This document shows, piece after piece, positions 45,066 to 54,935 of a DNA stretch of 64,000 nt; within the stretch, counting starts at the first letter, position 1, and each line of letters starts with the position of its first letter. Source of the DNA: Thermococcus sp. 2319x1 (GTDB lineage: Archaea > Methanobacteriota_B > Thermococci > Thermococcales > Thermococcaceae); the NCBI RefSeq assembly GCF_001484685.1, contig NZ_CP012200.1:1792321-1856320 (forward strand). Direction: 5' to 3'. A program made the translations under genes and the position numbers. Below the pieces are notes generated by a model, which was given only the letters and a program-made list of their open reading frames with translations, had not been told where the DNA came from and made no database searches.

Positions 45066-45790
45066 TGCCTACAATATCAGTGCTAATGCCTGCATACAAC
45101 GAGGAGAAAAACTTGGAAAAAGCAGTTAGAGAAACGATGAAAGAGTTGAAGGGATTGGACTACGAAATAATTATAATCAACGATGGCTCCAAGGATAACA
45201 CATTGCAGGTAGCAAAAGAACTCTGTGAATCATTTAGAGATGTCAGGTTAGTAAGCTATTCTAAGAACAGGGGGAAGGGGTATGCCCTGAAAAAGGGCTT
45301 TGAGAAGAGTAAGGGTGAGATAATCGTATTCTTCGATGCGGATTTAGATATTCCTCCTTTTCAAATAAGAAGGTTCTTGAAAACCCTCCAAAATGGGTGT
45401 GATGTTGTCATAGGCTCGAAATATCTCCCGGGAGCAAGAGTTAGGTATTCTGAAAGAAGGAGGCTGTTCAGCATTTGGTATAGAACACTGGTTAAAATGT
45501 TGCTCAAGTTAGATGTCAGTGATACTCAAGTTGGACTTAAAGTGTTTAGGAGGGAGGTTTTAGAGAAAGCATTTTCCAAGATTTTGGTCAAAAAATATGC
45601 TTTTGATGTGGAACTTTTGACCGTGATAAGTATGTATGGGTACAAGATTTATGAACTGCCAATTAAAATTGAACATAAAAGTTTTGATTCCTCTATAGGT
45701 TATAGAGCAATAGCAAGAATGTTCATAGATACTATGGCAATATTTTACAGGAAAAACATTTTGCATTACTACAACGGTGATAGTAAATGA
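45065..45790 (+). CDS. Glycosyltransferase family 2, dolichyl-phosphate hexose synthase-like
   Basis: 241 aa. GT2 signatures: SVLMPAYNEEKNLEKAV, IIINDGSKDNTLQVAKEL, GKGYALKKGFEKSKGEII, and the DxD-type FFDADLDIPP. The C-terminal ISMYGYKIYELPIKIEHK is common in dolichyl-phosphate mannose/glucose synthases. Start overlaps the flippase stop by 1 nt and its stop overlaps the next ATG by 4 nt. No C-terminal membrane helices, so it acts at the inner membrane face. Confidence 0.9.
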   Translation: MPTISVLMPAYNEEKNLEKAVRETMKELKGLDYEIIIINDGSKDNTLQVAKELCESFRDVRLVSYSKNRGKGYALKKGFEKSKGEIIVFFDADLDIPPFQIRRFLKTLQNGCDVVIGSKYLPGARVRYSERRRLFSIWYRTLVKMLLKLDVSDTQVGLKVFRREVLEKAFSKILVKKYAFDVELLTVISMYGYKIYELPIKIEHKSFDSSIGYRAIARMFIDTMAIFYRKNILHYYNGDSK

Positions 45791-46863
45791 GAGTGCTGTG
45801 GCTTAACTGGAAAGATATAAAGCATCCAGAGGCTGGGGGAGCTGAAGTTTATACTCATGAGATAGCGAAAAGGCTAGTTAAGAAGGGTTATGAAATTACG
45901 CTTTTTACCTCATATTTCGATGGAGCTGAAAAGAAAGAAGAAATTGATGGAATTGAAATAATCAGGGGAGGGAAAATAGTTGGCATCTTTGACACTGTCT
46001 ATTCACATGCAAAGAGATTTTACAGGGGAAATAAAAATGATTTTGATATCGTAATAGATGAAATAAACACCCGGCCATTCTTAACTCCAAAATACGTTGA
46101 TAAGCCAATAATCGCGTTAATACACCAATTAGCAGTTGAGTTTTGGGATTACAAAACACCATTCCCGGTTAATCTTGTTGGAAAACACTTTTTGGAGCCA
46201 TATTGGCTAAAGCATTATGTGGATATAAAAACGATAACTGTCTCTGAATCTACAAAGGAGGATTTGGAGAAATTAGGGTTTAAAGATGTTGAAATAATTT
46301 ACAATGGTCTGGATGGAAATATTTTGGATAAGGTTCCTGAAAAGGAAGATGAATTTACGGCTATATTTGTTGGCAGACTAACTCCAACCAAAAAGCCTGA
46401 AGACGCTATAATGGCGTTTAAAATGTTTGATAAGGGCAAACTCTGGATCGTTGGGAGAGGAGAGCTTATAGAAAAGCTTAAAAAACGGTATAATTACGAT
46501 AATATTGACTTTAAAGGCTTTGTACCCGAAAAAGAAAAGATTGAGTTCATGAAAAGAGCTCATGTATTATTAGTCCCCGGAATAAGAGAAGGCTGGGGGA
46601 GGGTTGTGATCGAGGCTAACGCCCTGGGAACTCCCGTCATAGGCTACAACGTTCCTGGGTTGGGGGATTCAATAAAGCACAACTACAACGGTTTGCTATG
46701 TGAACCAAATCCCAAGGCTATGAGCGAAGCGCTTGAAGAATTGTATGAAGATGAAGCCCTTAGGAAAAGACTAAGCGAAAACGCTTTAGAGTGGGCTAAA
46801 AGATTCAGTTGGGATGAGAGCGCGGAGAGGTTTGAGAGAGTTTTGGGGGTGGTGGTAAGATAA
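45787..46863 (+). CDS. Glycosyltransferase family 4
   Basis: 358 aa. N-terminal WLNWKDIKHPEAGGAEVYTH and C-terminal donor-site motifs AIFVGRLTPTKKP, LVPGIREGWGRVVIEANALG and PVIGYNVPGLGDSI are typical GT-B retaining enzymes of family 4. Linked to its neighbours by overlapping start and stop codons. Donor and acceptor sugars cannot be read from sequence. Confidence 0.92.
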   Translation: MRVLWLNWKDIKHPEAGGAEVYTHEIAKRLVKKGYEITLFTSYFDGAEKKEEIDGIEIIRGGKIVGIFDTVYSHAKRFYRGNKNDFDIVIDEINTRPFLTPKYVDKPIIALIHQLAVEFWDYKTPFPVNLVGKHFLEPYWLKHYVDIKTITVSESTKEDLEKLGFKDVEIIYNGLDGNILDKVPEKEDEFTAIFVGRLTPTKKPEDAIMAFKMFDKGKLWIVGRGELIEKLKKRYNYDNIDFKGFVPEKEKIEFMKRAHVLLVPGIREGWGRVVIEANALGTPVIGYNVPGLGDSIKHNYNGLLCEPNPKAMSEALEELYEDEALRKRLSENALEWAKRFSWDESAERFERVLGVVVR

Positions 46864-47534
46864 TGAATAAATTATTAGGACAACTATTAGGTCTCAGAGA
46901 TAAATGTGCAAAATATCAGGATGAGATTAACAACAAATCGGAAAGAGGTAATGGTATAAAAGCAGGATGTTTTGGCATGATACATAACTATGCTGTAGCA
47001 ACGCTTGAGCTACTAAATTTCTACAAAATAGTATGGGAAAATCCTAAAGTACTTGGGTTAGAGGTTCCAAGAATGGATGAAGATCTCGAAAGAGCCAGAA
47101 AAGAAAATGCGGAAAGAATCATAGATGCCACAAAATGTTTGTTTATTAAAAGTTTATCAGCTATTGAATATTCTGCAAAAGAAGCAATCAAAGATAAAGA
47201 ACATCCTTTGCATTCATGGTATCAGGAGCAAAAGAGTAAAAACAGACGGATTTATCTAAGTGGAATAATCTCTGAGTCTTATAGAATGGGACTGGTCAAT
47301 AAAAAACAAAAAGAATATTGGGATTGTTTAATATATATGAGGAACATGATCGTTCACAACAATGGAGTTGCTGATAAAAATGTAAAATATAGGATCAATG
47401 ATTTGGAGATTGTATTTGGAGAGAACAAAATGACAAAAGGAAAGCTGGATACTTTCGTTAAATTAACGGACATTGCAGTGGATTTATACTATAGTTGGGT
47501 TTTGGTTTCAGAAAAATATAAGACCGGTGAGTGA
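46863..47534 (+). CDS. HEPN-like protein in the glycan operon
   Basis: 223 aa, all-helical, no membrane segment. The RNMIVH segment (Arg160 to His165) with YWDCLIY before it matches the R-x4-6-H active site of HEPN ribonucleases. The start overlaps the preceding stop (TAATG) and the gene ends just before the next RBS, so it is translated with the glycosyltransferases. HEPN proteins are usually toxins or defence nucleases; some are inactive. The call rests on one motif and the helical context. Confidence 0.55.
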   Translation: MNKLLGQLLGLRDKCAKYQDEINNKSERGNGIKAGCFGMIHNYAVATLELLNFYKIVWENPKVLGLEVPRMDEDLERARKENAERIIDATKCLFIKSLSAIEYSAKEAIKDKEHPLHSWYQEQKSKNRRIYLSGIISESYRMGLVNKKQKEYWDCLIYMRNMIVHNNGVADKNVKYRINDLEIVFGENKMTKGKLDTFVKLTDIAVDLYYSWVLVSEKYKTGE

Positions 47535-47535
47535 A

Positions 47536-48354
47536 ATGGAGAATAAAGAGATGCCATTGGTTTCAGTGATTATTCCGACGTATAATTCAGAAAAAACGAT
47601 TGGAAGGTGTTTGGAATCCATTAAAAACCAGACTTACAAAAACATAGAGATTATTGTTGTTGATAGTTTTTCGCAAGATAAAACGGTTGAAATATGCAAA
47701 AAATATAATGCAAAAGTTATCCAAATCAAGAGCGAGAGGACAAAAGCGAAGAATGTGGGGTTAAAGGATGCGAATGGAAAATACGTCCTTTTTATTGATT
47801 CTGACATGGAATTAACTCCAAAGGTCATAAAGGAGTGTGTTATACTGATTGAATCAGATCCTAAAATTGGTGGCATAATAATTCCCGAACGCTCTGTCGG
47901 TAATAGTTATTGGGTCAAGGTTAGAGATTTTGAAAGAAGTTTTTATGCTGGGACTGAGATAGAATCTGCAAGATTTTTCAGAAAAGATCTGGCTTTACAA
48001 GTTGGGGGTTTTGATGAAGATGTTGTGTTCTTTGAAGAATCTACACTCCCTCAGAAGATTGAGAAACTTGGATATAATGTAAAGGCGAGAATCTCATCGT
48101 ATATTCTCCATCACGAGGAAAACTTCTCGTTATTAAAATGGCTTAAAAAGAAATACTACTATGGAAAGACAGCTAGGAGGTATAGGGCAAAATATAGAGA
48201 GTATGGAAGCAAGCAGATAAGCCTGTTTTACAGATTTGGATTGTTTTTTAAGAGGAAGAGATTTTGGAGTAAACCACATTTGGCTTTAGGTGTAATTGTT
48301 TTAAAAGGATTGGAGTATTTAGCAGCTGGTATTGGGTATTTAAGGGCATCTTAA
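47536..48354 (+). CDS. Glycosyltransferase family 2
   Basis: 272 aa. MPLVSVIIPTYNSEKTIGRC, IIVVDSFSQDKTVEIC, AKNVGLKDANGKYVLFIDSD (DxD) and VGGFDEDVVFFEE are standard GT2 features; the C-terminus is basic with a short hydrophobic end. GGTGAGTGAA before ATG 47536 fixes the start; the longer frame from 47473 overlaps the HEPN gene. Likely adds a sugar to the growing glycan. Confidence 0.9.
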   Translation: MENKEMPLVSVIIPTYNSEKTIGRCLESIKNQTYKNIEIIVVDSFSQDKTVEICKKYNAKVIQIKSERTKAKNVGLKDANGKYVLFIDSDMELTPKVIKECVILIESDPKIGGIIIPERSVGNSYWVKVRDFERSFYAGTEIESARFFRKDLALQVGGFDEDVVFFEESTLPQKIEKLGYNVKARISSYILHHEENFSLLKWLKKKYYYGKTARRYRAKYREYGSKQISLFYRFGLFFKRKRFWSKPHLALGVIVLKGLEYLAAGIGYLRAS

Positions 48355-48369
48355 AAGGAGGAGTGAAAA

Positions 48370-49536
48370 ATGGAGATTCCTCAGAAAGCATTGTTCATAG
48401 CAAATGGTATAGGTGTTGAGGATGGAAAACCAGGAATAAGTGGTGGAGACATGAGATGGATAGAAATTGCTAAAAAATGGCAGGATATGGGAATTGAAAT
48501 CCACGTATTAACTCAAGATGCAGGAATAGACCTCTGTGAGAGAGTAGGACTAACCGTAGAGTTTCACAAGATGGAAATGCCAAGCGAGTACTCGGTAAAT
48601 GGTTATCTTTTAAGGGCTCTCAATTCTTTCAGGCTTCCCAAAGAACTTACAAGGTTTGAAGGAATAATATACGCCTCTACTGAGCATTGGTATGACGTAA
48701 TTCCGGGGGCATTAATTAAAAGAAAGAACCCCCGGAGCAAATTTGTAGTAGTAGCTCATTGGGTTGCACCACTAATAAGAACTGGAACTTCACTCATAAA
48801 TAGCATCCTATTTTACATAAATCAGCGTATGGGTTACTTTGTTGGCAAGAGATATGCCGATATCTTCTTGGCAGTATCTGAACCAACTGGAAACGATTTA
48901 AAAAGAATAGGGATACCCGAGTCCAAAATAAGGATAGTTGAAGCGGGAGTAGATTACGAGGAAATAAGAAGAATTGCCTCTCAAGTAAAAGAAAAAGAAT
49001 TCGACGGGGTATTTATGAAAAGATTCGATGGCACTAAAGGTGTCTTTGATGTAGTGGAGATATGGAAGCACGTTGTCTCAGAAATTCCAGATGCGAAATT
49101 AGTCCTTATTGGTCATGGAACAAAAGCAAATGTGAAGAGACTAAAGAGAATGATTCAAGAGAAAAAACTCGAAAACAGTGTGTGTATTCTCGACCCAATC
49201 TATGATTTTGAGGAGAAGTTTCGGACACTTGCAAGGGCTAAAGTTTTTCTCCTGCCCAGCTATGAAGAGAACTGGGCTATCGTCATTGGGGAAGCCATGG
49301 CAACTGGATTACCGGTAGTGTGTTATAATTTACCAGAAATCCAACCAATCTGGGAGGACAACGTTATCTGGGTTCCAAAAGGAAACAAAGAAGAGTTCGC
49401 TAAGAAAGTTGTCGAATTACTTCAGGATGATGAGCTTAGAAAAAGACTTGGGGAAAAAGGGGCTGAATTTGTAAAGAAGTATGATTGGGAAATGATAGCT
49501 AAGAAAGAACTTATAATAATCTGGGGGGAACTATAA
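48370..49536 (+). CDS. Glycosyltransferase family 4
   Basis: 388 aa GT-B enzyme. Acceptor half begins ALFIANGIGVEDGKPGISGG; donor half has VSEPTGNDLKRIGIPESK, FDGTKGVFDVVEIWK, FLLPSYEENWAIVIGEAMAT and GLPVVCYNLPEI. Strong AAAGGAGGAG precedes ATG 48370. Its stop overlaps the ATG of the next gene. Specificity unknown. Confidence 0.9.
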   Translation: MEIPQKALFIANGIGVEDGKPGISGGDMRWIEIAKKWQDMGIEIHVLTQDAGIDLCERVGLTVEFHKMEMPSEYSVNGYLLRALNSFRLPKELTRFEGIIYASTEHWYDVIPGALIKRKNPRSKFVVVAHWVAPLIRTGTSLINSILFYINQRMGYFVGKRYADIFLAVSEPTGNDLKRIGIPESKIRIVEAGVDYEEIRRIASQVKEKEFDGVFMKRFDGTKGVFDVVEIWKHVVSEIPDAKLVLIGHGTKANVKRLKRMIQEKKLENSVCILDPIYDFEEKFRTLARAKVFLLPSYEENWAIVIGEAMATGLPVVCYNLPEIQPIWEDNVIWVPKGNKEEFAKKVVELLQDDELRKRLGEKGAEFVKKYDWEMIAKKELIIIWGEL

Positions 49537-49961
49537 TGGTAAGTCGAAAAGAAGCTATTCCCAAGTTGATCACTATTGAAACGAATAAGGAGATAATTCT
49601 AGGTTTTTCAATCTCACCTTTTTTAGTAGATGCTAGAGAGGCTAATGAAGAAACTACTTTTTGTTTTAGATTTTTAGTAACCTCAAAATTTCATATAGAT
49701 CCCCATGATGCGGTAGGGGTCTTTGACAAGTTTATGCTTTTAAGTGATGGTTCTATATATTACTCGAATCAAATACTTCCTAAAATTAGGCTTAATTTAA
49801 TATTCAAACCCCACAAAAACGAAATTCAGGTCAATCCAATATACCTAAGATTAATAAAAGAGAAGATTGGCTCTGTGTATCCACCGGGGGTATTGTTATT
49901 AGACTACGTCTTTGTTAAACTTCTTACACATAATTTCTTAACAATGGAGGGTAAAAAATGA
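49536..49961 (+). CDS. Hypothetical protein in glycan operon
   Basis: 141 aa. A beta-rich start (KLITIETNKEIILGFSISPF) and a hydrophobic end (PPGVLLLDYVFVKLLTHNFL). It may be an uncharacterised accessory factor, such as the N-terminal part of a kinase-like protein, but no family is recognised. It overlaps the genes on both sides by 1-4 nt and so is translated in series with them. Confidence 0.65.
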   Translation: MVSRKEAIPKLITIETNKEIILGFSISPFLVDAREANEETTFCFRFLVTSKFHIDPHDAVGVFDKFMLLSDGSIYYSNQILPKIRLNLIFKPHKNEIQVNPIYLRLIKEKIGSVYPPGVLLLDYVFVKLLTHNFLTMEGKK

Positions 49962-52900
49962 AGAGACTCTATATACTTTTAGTAGTTTGTATATATTTGG
50001 TGATATCTTTCCTTTCGGCTGTTCACTATATTTTCTCCCCGGGTGTTGTTGGATTTAGGCATGATTGGAGCATCCCACCGTTTCCCGATCAGTTGTGGGA
50101 TATGTTTTCTGAAGCAATATTCCTCTGGAACCCAATCTCAAGCGAAGGTGCATCTGGAGTTCCGAATACTATGTTATATGGGAGACTACTTGAATTTATG
50201 CTGACCCTTTTCTCTGGATTTAATGGTGAAATACTGTCCAAAATTATTGTCCCCTCATTTATGTTGATTTCACCTTTAACAATGTTTTATCTTGGTAAAA
50301 CACTGAAATTCTCAGATAAATCAGCATTTTTTATGGGTCTTTTCTATATGTTGACTCCTGTACTTTATAATAGAGTTATTGCCGGGCATCATCTTTATAA
50401 TTTTGCATATGCAATTTCACCTTTATTTTTTGCATTTTTACATAAATACATTTACTACAAACAAAGATTTTCGTATATTCTAATGGCCGCATTAGTATTT
50501 GGTGTGTCGGCTATTCAAGTGCAGTTCCCCCTAATGTTGGCGTTTATGGCAGCTCTGTACTTGTTGACATTTGCTGTATCGAGAAGAAACTATGCCTCAC
50601 TTGTAATATCCTTAAAAGCAATCGCTATTCTTATAGTGCTGTTCATTATATTCAACTCTTTTTGGATTTTAACAATGTTTATGAATCCAGAAACATTGTC
50701 TAAACTTGTGCTAAATAAAGCAGCACCAATTAGTTATCATGAAATTATAAACGCTCCTAAACTTTTTCCAGCATTTTTAATAATTGGATATAATCATGTT
50801 TATGATCCATTTTACCTTTATACTCATAACAAACTGCCTAGTTTAGTTATATACTCCTTGTTATCCTTGTCGATCCTTTCGCTTATAGCAAGCATCTCTG
50901 CTATTAACAAAAAAGAACAATCATATCTCGTTGTATATTCACTTTCGTTGCTTTCCGTTGGACTATTCTTTGTGTCTGCTGTAAACGGGCCATTCCCTCA
51001 GTTGTGGAGACTTCTCTATACCAAAATACCACTTCTTTCGGTATTTCGTGAGGTATACCATTCAATGTTTGTAGTGGCATTTGCATATACGTTACTTATC
51101 GGAATACTCATAGAAGAACTTCAGAAAAAAATCACTTCTTCCAAATTAAAAAACCTATTGGTGCTGACAATGCTATTTATAATATTAATCTCGGGATATC
51201 CTTCTTTGAATTCCTTTATGCACCAATTAAACATATTGAAATATGGAACTAGTGACGTAGAGGTATACAATTTTCTGAAAAATAACTCTGAGATATATCG
51301 TGTAGTTTATGTGCCATCGTTAAGTCCGATAAAATATCCAACTGCAAATTGGCACTCTTTGGATTTGATGATTAAATATAGTCCTAAGCCAACGTTTTCT
51401 CAACACGTAAAGAGGATATCCCCCTTGGAAGGAATTCTGCAATATTATATATTGGCATCAATTGAAAAGCCTGAAAAAATAGGGAACGTCCACAAATTAC
51501 TCGAAAAGATTAGCGTAAAATATATAATTTGCAGACCTGCTTTTGTGTCATATTATCCATATTATGTGCCTATGTTAAGATACCTCAATGAGGTTTATGG
51601 TAGCTCGACACTTTATAATAATTGGTTTAACACAAGCATTAGGTGCAACAACATAAAAAACACTGTGAAAGTAATAGTGGAATTCAACAACATATATGTA
51701 GTTCAGATAGATAACACCCCATTTATCAACGTCGGAGAGTTTCCAGTAGTTTTCTCTTCATTCAACAGTTTATTGTCAGCAGTTCAATATTTGAACAGTA
51801 ACGAATTTGCAATAGTTTTGAATCCACTTCTGAGGGAATTTCCAATTATTGATATCAGCAACACCTTTGTGTTCGATAAAAAATCCTCGTATGGCCTATA
51901 CCTAATAAGCTCTAATGCCAGTACTACTTTATTTATAAGCCCAAGCGCACTAAACAACAGACCCGAGAATGGCTGGGCAACTGATCTGCTTAGTTGGTAT
52001 ATCCATCCCTCCATTGCTATAGCCCCAGTCTATGGTGGGAATATAGTACTTACATGGGCTTCTCCGAAGGTAAATTTAAAGGAAAACTTATCAATCTCCA
52101 ACTTAATTGCCAGTTGGGACTTCATATCTCAGGATCAAGTTAAAGAGTGGAAAAAGAACACTCCAGAAAGTCAGTTTAATGCTATTCAAACAATTTCATG
52201 GGACAAAGGTGAGCAAGCCCTTAGGGTAGAACTTTACAATTCGACTTGGGGCTGGAAGACAATAAGGTCTCCTTTAATTCCTGTAAAATATGGCCACGTT
52301 TACAGGTTTGTATTTAAAGTTAAAGGTGAAAATGCCCATGCAGTTCATGCGTATATTAGAGAATATGATGCTAATAAGACGCTGATCGAAGATTCTTTCC
52401 TCTACTATCCTTCCATAGGTGATGAAACTTTTAACTGGAAAGAAATAACTATAGATTATATACCAAAAAATGAAAACACCAGATATCTCCAGCTCCAAAT
52501 ATGGCATGGTCATGAAACAGATAAACCGTTGCCCAATATAATCTGGGTAGATGATGTGAGAGTTTATGACATAACAAACTACACTAAGCCAGTCACCCTT
52601 GAAATCCCCTTCAAAGTCGATAAAACCGACAATTACAAGCTTTTCATTCGCTACTTTAAGAACCAGGAAGGTGGAGCAATAAGAGTTTACCTAGATGGGA
52701 CTCCAATTTATATCAAGACCAAAGACCAACTCAACAAATTCGTTTGGGAAGATCTAGGCACATTCAAACTTGAAAAAGGGGAACACAAAATAGTTCTTGA
52801 GAACGTTAGAGGTTTCAATGCAGTTAATCTGTTTGCATTGCTACCTGAGGATGAGTATTACAAAGCAAAGGGAGAAGTTGAAAGGTTATTGCAGAACAAA

Positions 52901-53689
52901 ACCATAATCTATCTATTTGAAGCGGAATCCGACTTATACAGGGAAAAAGCCGAGGTCATAAAAGACTTCAATGCAAGCAATGGGGAAGCTGTAAAATTCA
53001 AAGATAAAGGAAAAGCGTGGCAAAATGTGGAAATCGTGAAGAACAGTACCTATAAACTTGCATTAAAAGGGGCAGGTACATTTAATGTATCCATAGGGAA
53101 CTACAGCTATATTTTGACTTTAAACAATCTAACATTCAAATACACGCCAATGTTCTACTTGAGAAATGGAGAGTACAAATTAAAAATTATCCCCTTATCA
53201 AAGAATGCAATCTTAGATGTAGTCTGGCTCTACTCAGCAAACAACAACGAAACACTTGAAGAACTCTTCCAAGTCAATGAAACTCCCGCCACAGTCAAAA
53301 ACTACACAAAAATCAACCCGACCCTCTGGAAGGTTAGGGTCAACGCAACAAAACCCTTCTTCCTCACCTTCGCCGAATCCTATGATCCACTGTGGGAAGC
53401 GAGGGTTTACAAGGACGGCAAACTCATAGAAAAAGTCTCTCCAGTTCCAGTGTATGGAGTAATCAACGGCTTCTGGGTCAACCAAACCGGAGACCTTGAA
53501 ATAGTCCTAAGGTACACCCCTCAGGACTGGTTCGAAAGGGGATTAATAATCTCCTTAACAACCTTCGTCTTGAGCATCTTTTACATCTTCTACGACTGGA
53601 GGAGAGAGAAGAGCGATAGGTGGGCTAAGAGATTGGAAGAGAAGTTCAAAAAACTAACCAGTAAAGTTAAACGAAAATTGAGCCCTTAA
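49958..53689 (+). CDS. Large GT-C-like membrane protein with extracellular beta domains
   Basis: 1243 aa. About 12-13 membrane helices in the first 420 residues, with FRHDWSIPPFPDQLWDMF in the first outer loop, as in polytopic lipid-linked sugar transferases (GT-C, AftD or YfhO-like). A long outward part follows, holding two carbohydrate-binding-like beta domains (WKTIRSPLIPVKYGHVYRF and KPVTLEIPFKVDKTDNYKL). One last helix (IISLTTFVLSIFYIF) and a basic tail close it. Fragments of the same tail recur at 53757, 55127 and 56592. Confidence 0.85.
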   Translation: MKRLYILLVVCIYLVISFLSAVHYIFSPGVVGFRHDWSIPPFPDQLWDMFSEAIFLWNPISSEGASGVPNTMLYGRLLEFMLTLFSGFNGEILSKIIVPSFMLISPLTMFYLGKTLKFSDKSAFFMGLFYMLTPVLYNRVIAGHHLYNFAYAISPLFFAFLHKYIYYKQRFSYILMAALVFGVSAIQVQFPLMLAFMAALYLLTFAVSRRNYASLVISLKAIAILIVLFIIFNSFWILTMFMNPETLSKLVLNKAAPISYHEIINAPKLFPAFLIIGYNHVYDPFYLYTHNKLPSLVIYSLLSLSILSLIASISAINKKEQSYLVVYSLSLLSVGLFFVSAVNGPFPQLWRLLYTKIPLLSVFREVYHSMFVVAFAYTLLIGILIEELQKKITSSKLKNLLVLTMLFIILISGYPSLNSFMHQLNILKYGTSDVEVYNFLKNNSEIYRVVYVPSLSPIKYPTANWHSLDLMIKYSPKPTFSQHVKRISPLEGILQYYILASIEKPEKIGNVHKLLEKISVKYIICRPAFVSYYPYYVPMLRYLNEVYGSSTLYNNWFNTSIRCNNIKNTVKVIVEFNNIYVVQIDNTPFINVGEFPVVFSSFNSLLSAVQYLNSNEFAIVLNPLLREFPIIDISNTFVFDKKSSYGLYLISSNASTTLFISPSALNNRPENGWATDLLSWYIHPSIAIAPVYGGNIVLTWASPKVNLKENLSISNLIASWDFISQDQVKEWKKNTPESQFNAIQTISWDKGEQALRVELYNSTWGWKTIRSPLIPVKYGHVYRFVFKVKGENAHAVHAYIREYDANKTLIEDSFLYYPSIGDETFNWKEITIDYIPKNENTRYLQLQIWHGHETDKPLPNIIWVDDVRVYDITNYTKPVTLEIPFKVDKTDNYKLFIRYFKNQEGGAIRVYLDGTPIYIKTKDQLNKFVWEDLGTFKLEKGEHKIVLENVRGFNAVNLFALLPEDEYYKAKGEVERLLQNKTIIYLFEAESDLYREKAEVIKDFNASNGEAVKFKDKGKAWQNVEIVKNSTYKLALKGAGTFNVSIGNYSYILTLNNLTFKYTPMFYLRNGEYKLKIIPLSKNAILDVVWLYSANNNETLEELFQVNETPATVKNYTKINPTLWKVRVNATKPFFLTFAESYDPLWEARVYKDGKLIEKVSPVPVYGVINGFWVNQTGDLEIVLRYTPQDWFERGLIISLTTFVLSIFYIFYDWRREKSDRWAKRLEEKFKKLTSKVKRKLSP

Positions 53690-53756
53690 CTAGAGAAAGT
53701 TGCGGGAGATGAGTTCAGCTTTGTGAAACTTTTCACTTTGATATTTCAAAGGTTGC

Positions 53757-53825
53757 GAGAAGAGCAATAAATGGGCCAAGAGATTGGAAGAGACGTTCAA
53801 AAGAGTATCGACTTTAGATAAGTAA
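53757..53825 (+). pseudogene. Duplicated tail fragment of the GT-C-like protein (1)
   Basis: A 22-codon frame EKSNKWAKRLEETFKRVSTL ending DK and a stop matches the tail EKSDRWAKRLEEKFKKLTS of the gene just upstream. No helix or upstream part remains. It is one of three such tails within 3 kb. Confidence 0.6.
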
Positions 53826-53870
53826 ATTTAATAAATCTCGCCCAGAAGATACTCAGAACGAGGGAAATAC

Positions 53871-54935
53871 ATGACAGGCAAGATATTGTCTGCAGACTCA
53901 AAGTCACTTGTCATTGTACGTAAAAAGCAGTTTAAGGCGAACATCGGTGTCGCTTTATTGTTTGAAAAACCGGAAAAATTCAAGGAAAATTGCATCAACT
54001 ATTTTGAGAGCCTTAAAGGGAATTTCAATACCAAAAATCCAAGATATGTGTTCAAAAGCAAAGATATAAAGTCGCTCTTTGGGCATGATAAATCAACTAA
54101 AATTATAGGGGACTTTGTTTCCCTGATCAATGAATCTAAAGTTGCCGTTAGTTTTGTGTTCTCTATACTCAACACGAAGCGTTTAAAGGAAGTCAGGTAT
54201 TACTCGGGGGACAATGCAGTAAAGACTGAAAAGCCCATGAAGTTTATAGACAAGTTAACGAGTTATTTCTCATACATAACCGCATGGAAGTCACTGAGAG
54301 AGCTAGGACTTAATAGCATCGAAGTTCATCTGGACAATTTCGATGAACAGGAATATACTTACGCATGGGATGAAGTAGTAGTATCTAACCAGCCAGTTAT
54401 CTTCCCAAAAGGGGACCAAGTTAATCTTTTCATCTCCGCTGCAGACATCATACTCGAATACATTCATCAGAAAATTATGGAACAAAACATCCGGTTGGGA
54501 GTTAGAGAGATGGATGAGCTCAATGAAAAGCACTTAGGTCTCGATGATTTTAAAGTATTCTACAGCGGGAACAGGGATGTTAAATACCTAGCACCATATT
54601 CACGCAGGAAAATTCCAATTAGAGACTACCTCGCAAGACCAATGCTCTATGTTCTACCCGAAGGATTAATGGGAAAGGAAGAAAGAGCAGTTATAGAGAA
54701 TTCCCCGTCCTTCCAGTATCTCCTTAGATTTGCCTCTGATATTGGAGGGGGATTGAAATTCATATCGCTTGAAAAGGATGCCTATAATATAAGAGAGGAT
54801 GATATTATTGTTTACTTTGGGAACGAAAGCAAGAAAAAAGCTGAATATCTTAAAAAAGTACTTAAATATCCAATAGAAGTATATTCCATATTAGAAATCA
54901 TTGAACGCTATGAGACAAACGCTAACGGAGTCTGA
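53871..54935 (+). CDS. Hypothetical protein, unknown family
   Basis: 354 aa, soluble, mixed alpha/beta. The middle (SIEVHLDNFDEQEYTYAWDE, then VNLFISAADIILEYIHQKI) weakly recalls RNase-H-like DUF3800 proteins, but catalytic residues are not clear, so this is not claimed. Own promoter likely (AATTTAATAAATC at about 53826-53838) and GAGGGAAATAC before ATG 53871. It interrupts the glycan genes and may be an insertion. Confidence 0.65.
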   Translation: MTGKILSADSKSLVIVRKKQFKANIGVALLFEKPEKFKENCINYFESLKGNFNTKNPRYVFKSKDIKSLFGHDKSTKIIGDFVSLINESKVAVSFVFSILNTKRLKEVRYYSGDNAVKTEKPMKFIDKLTSYFSYITAWKSLRELGLNSIEVHLDNFDEQEYTYAWDEVVVSNQPVIFPKGDQVNLFISAADIILEYIHQKIMEQNIRLGVREMDELNEKHLGLDDFKVFYSGNRDVKYLAPYSRRKIPIRDYLARPMLYVLPEGLMGKEERAVIENSPSFQYLLRFASDIGGGLKFISLEKDAYNIREDDIIVYFGNESKKKAEYLKKVLKYPIEVYSILEIIERYETNANGV

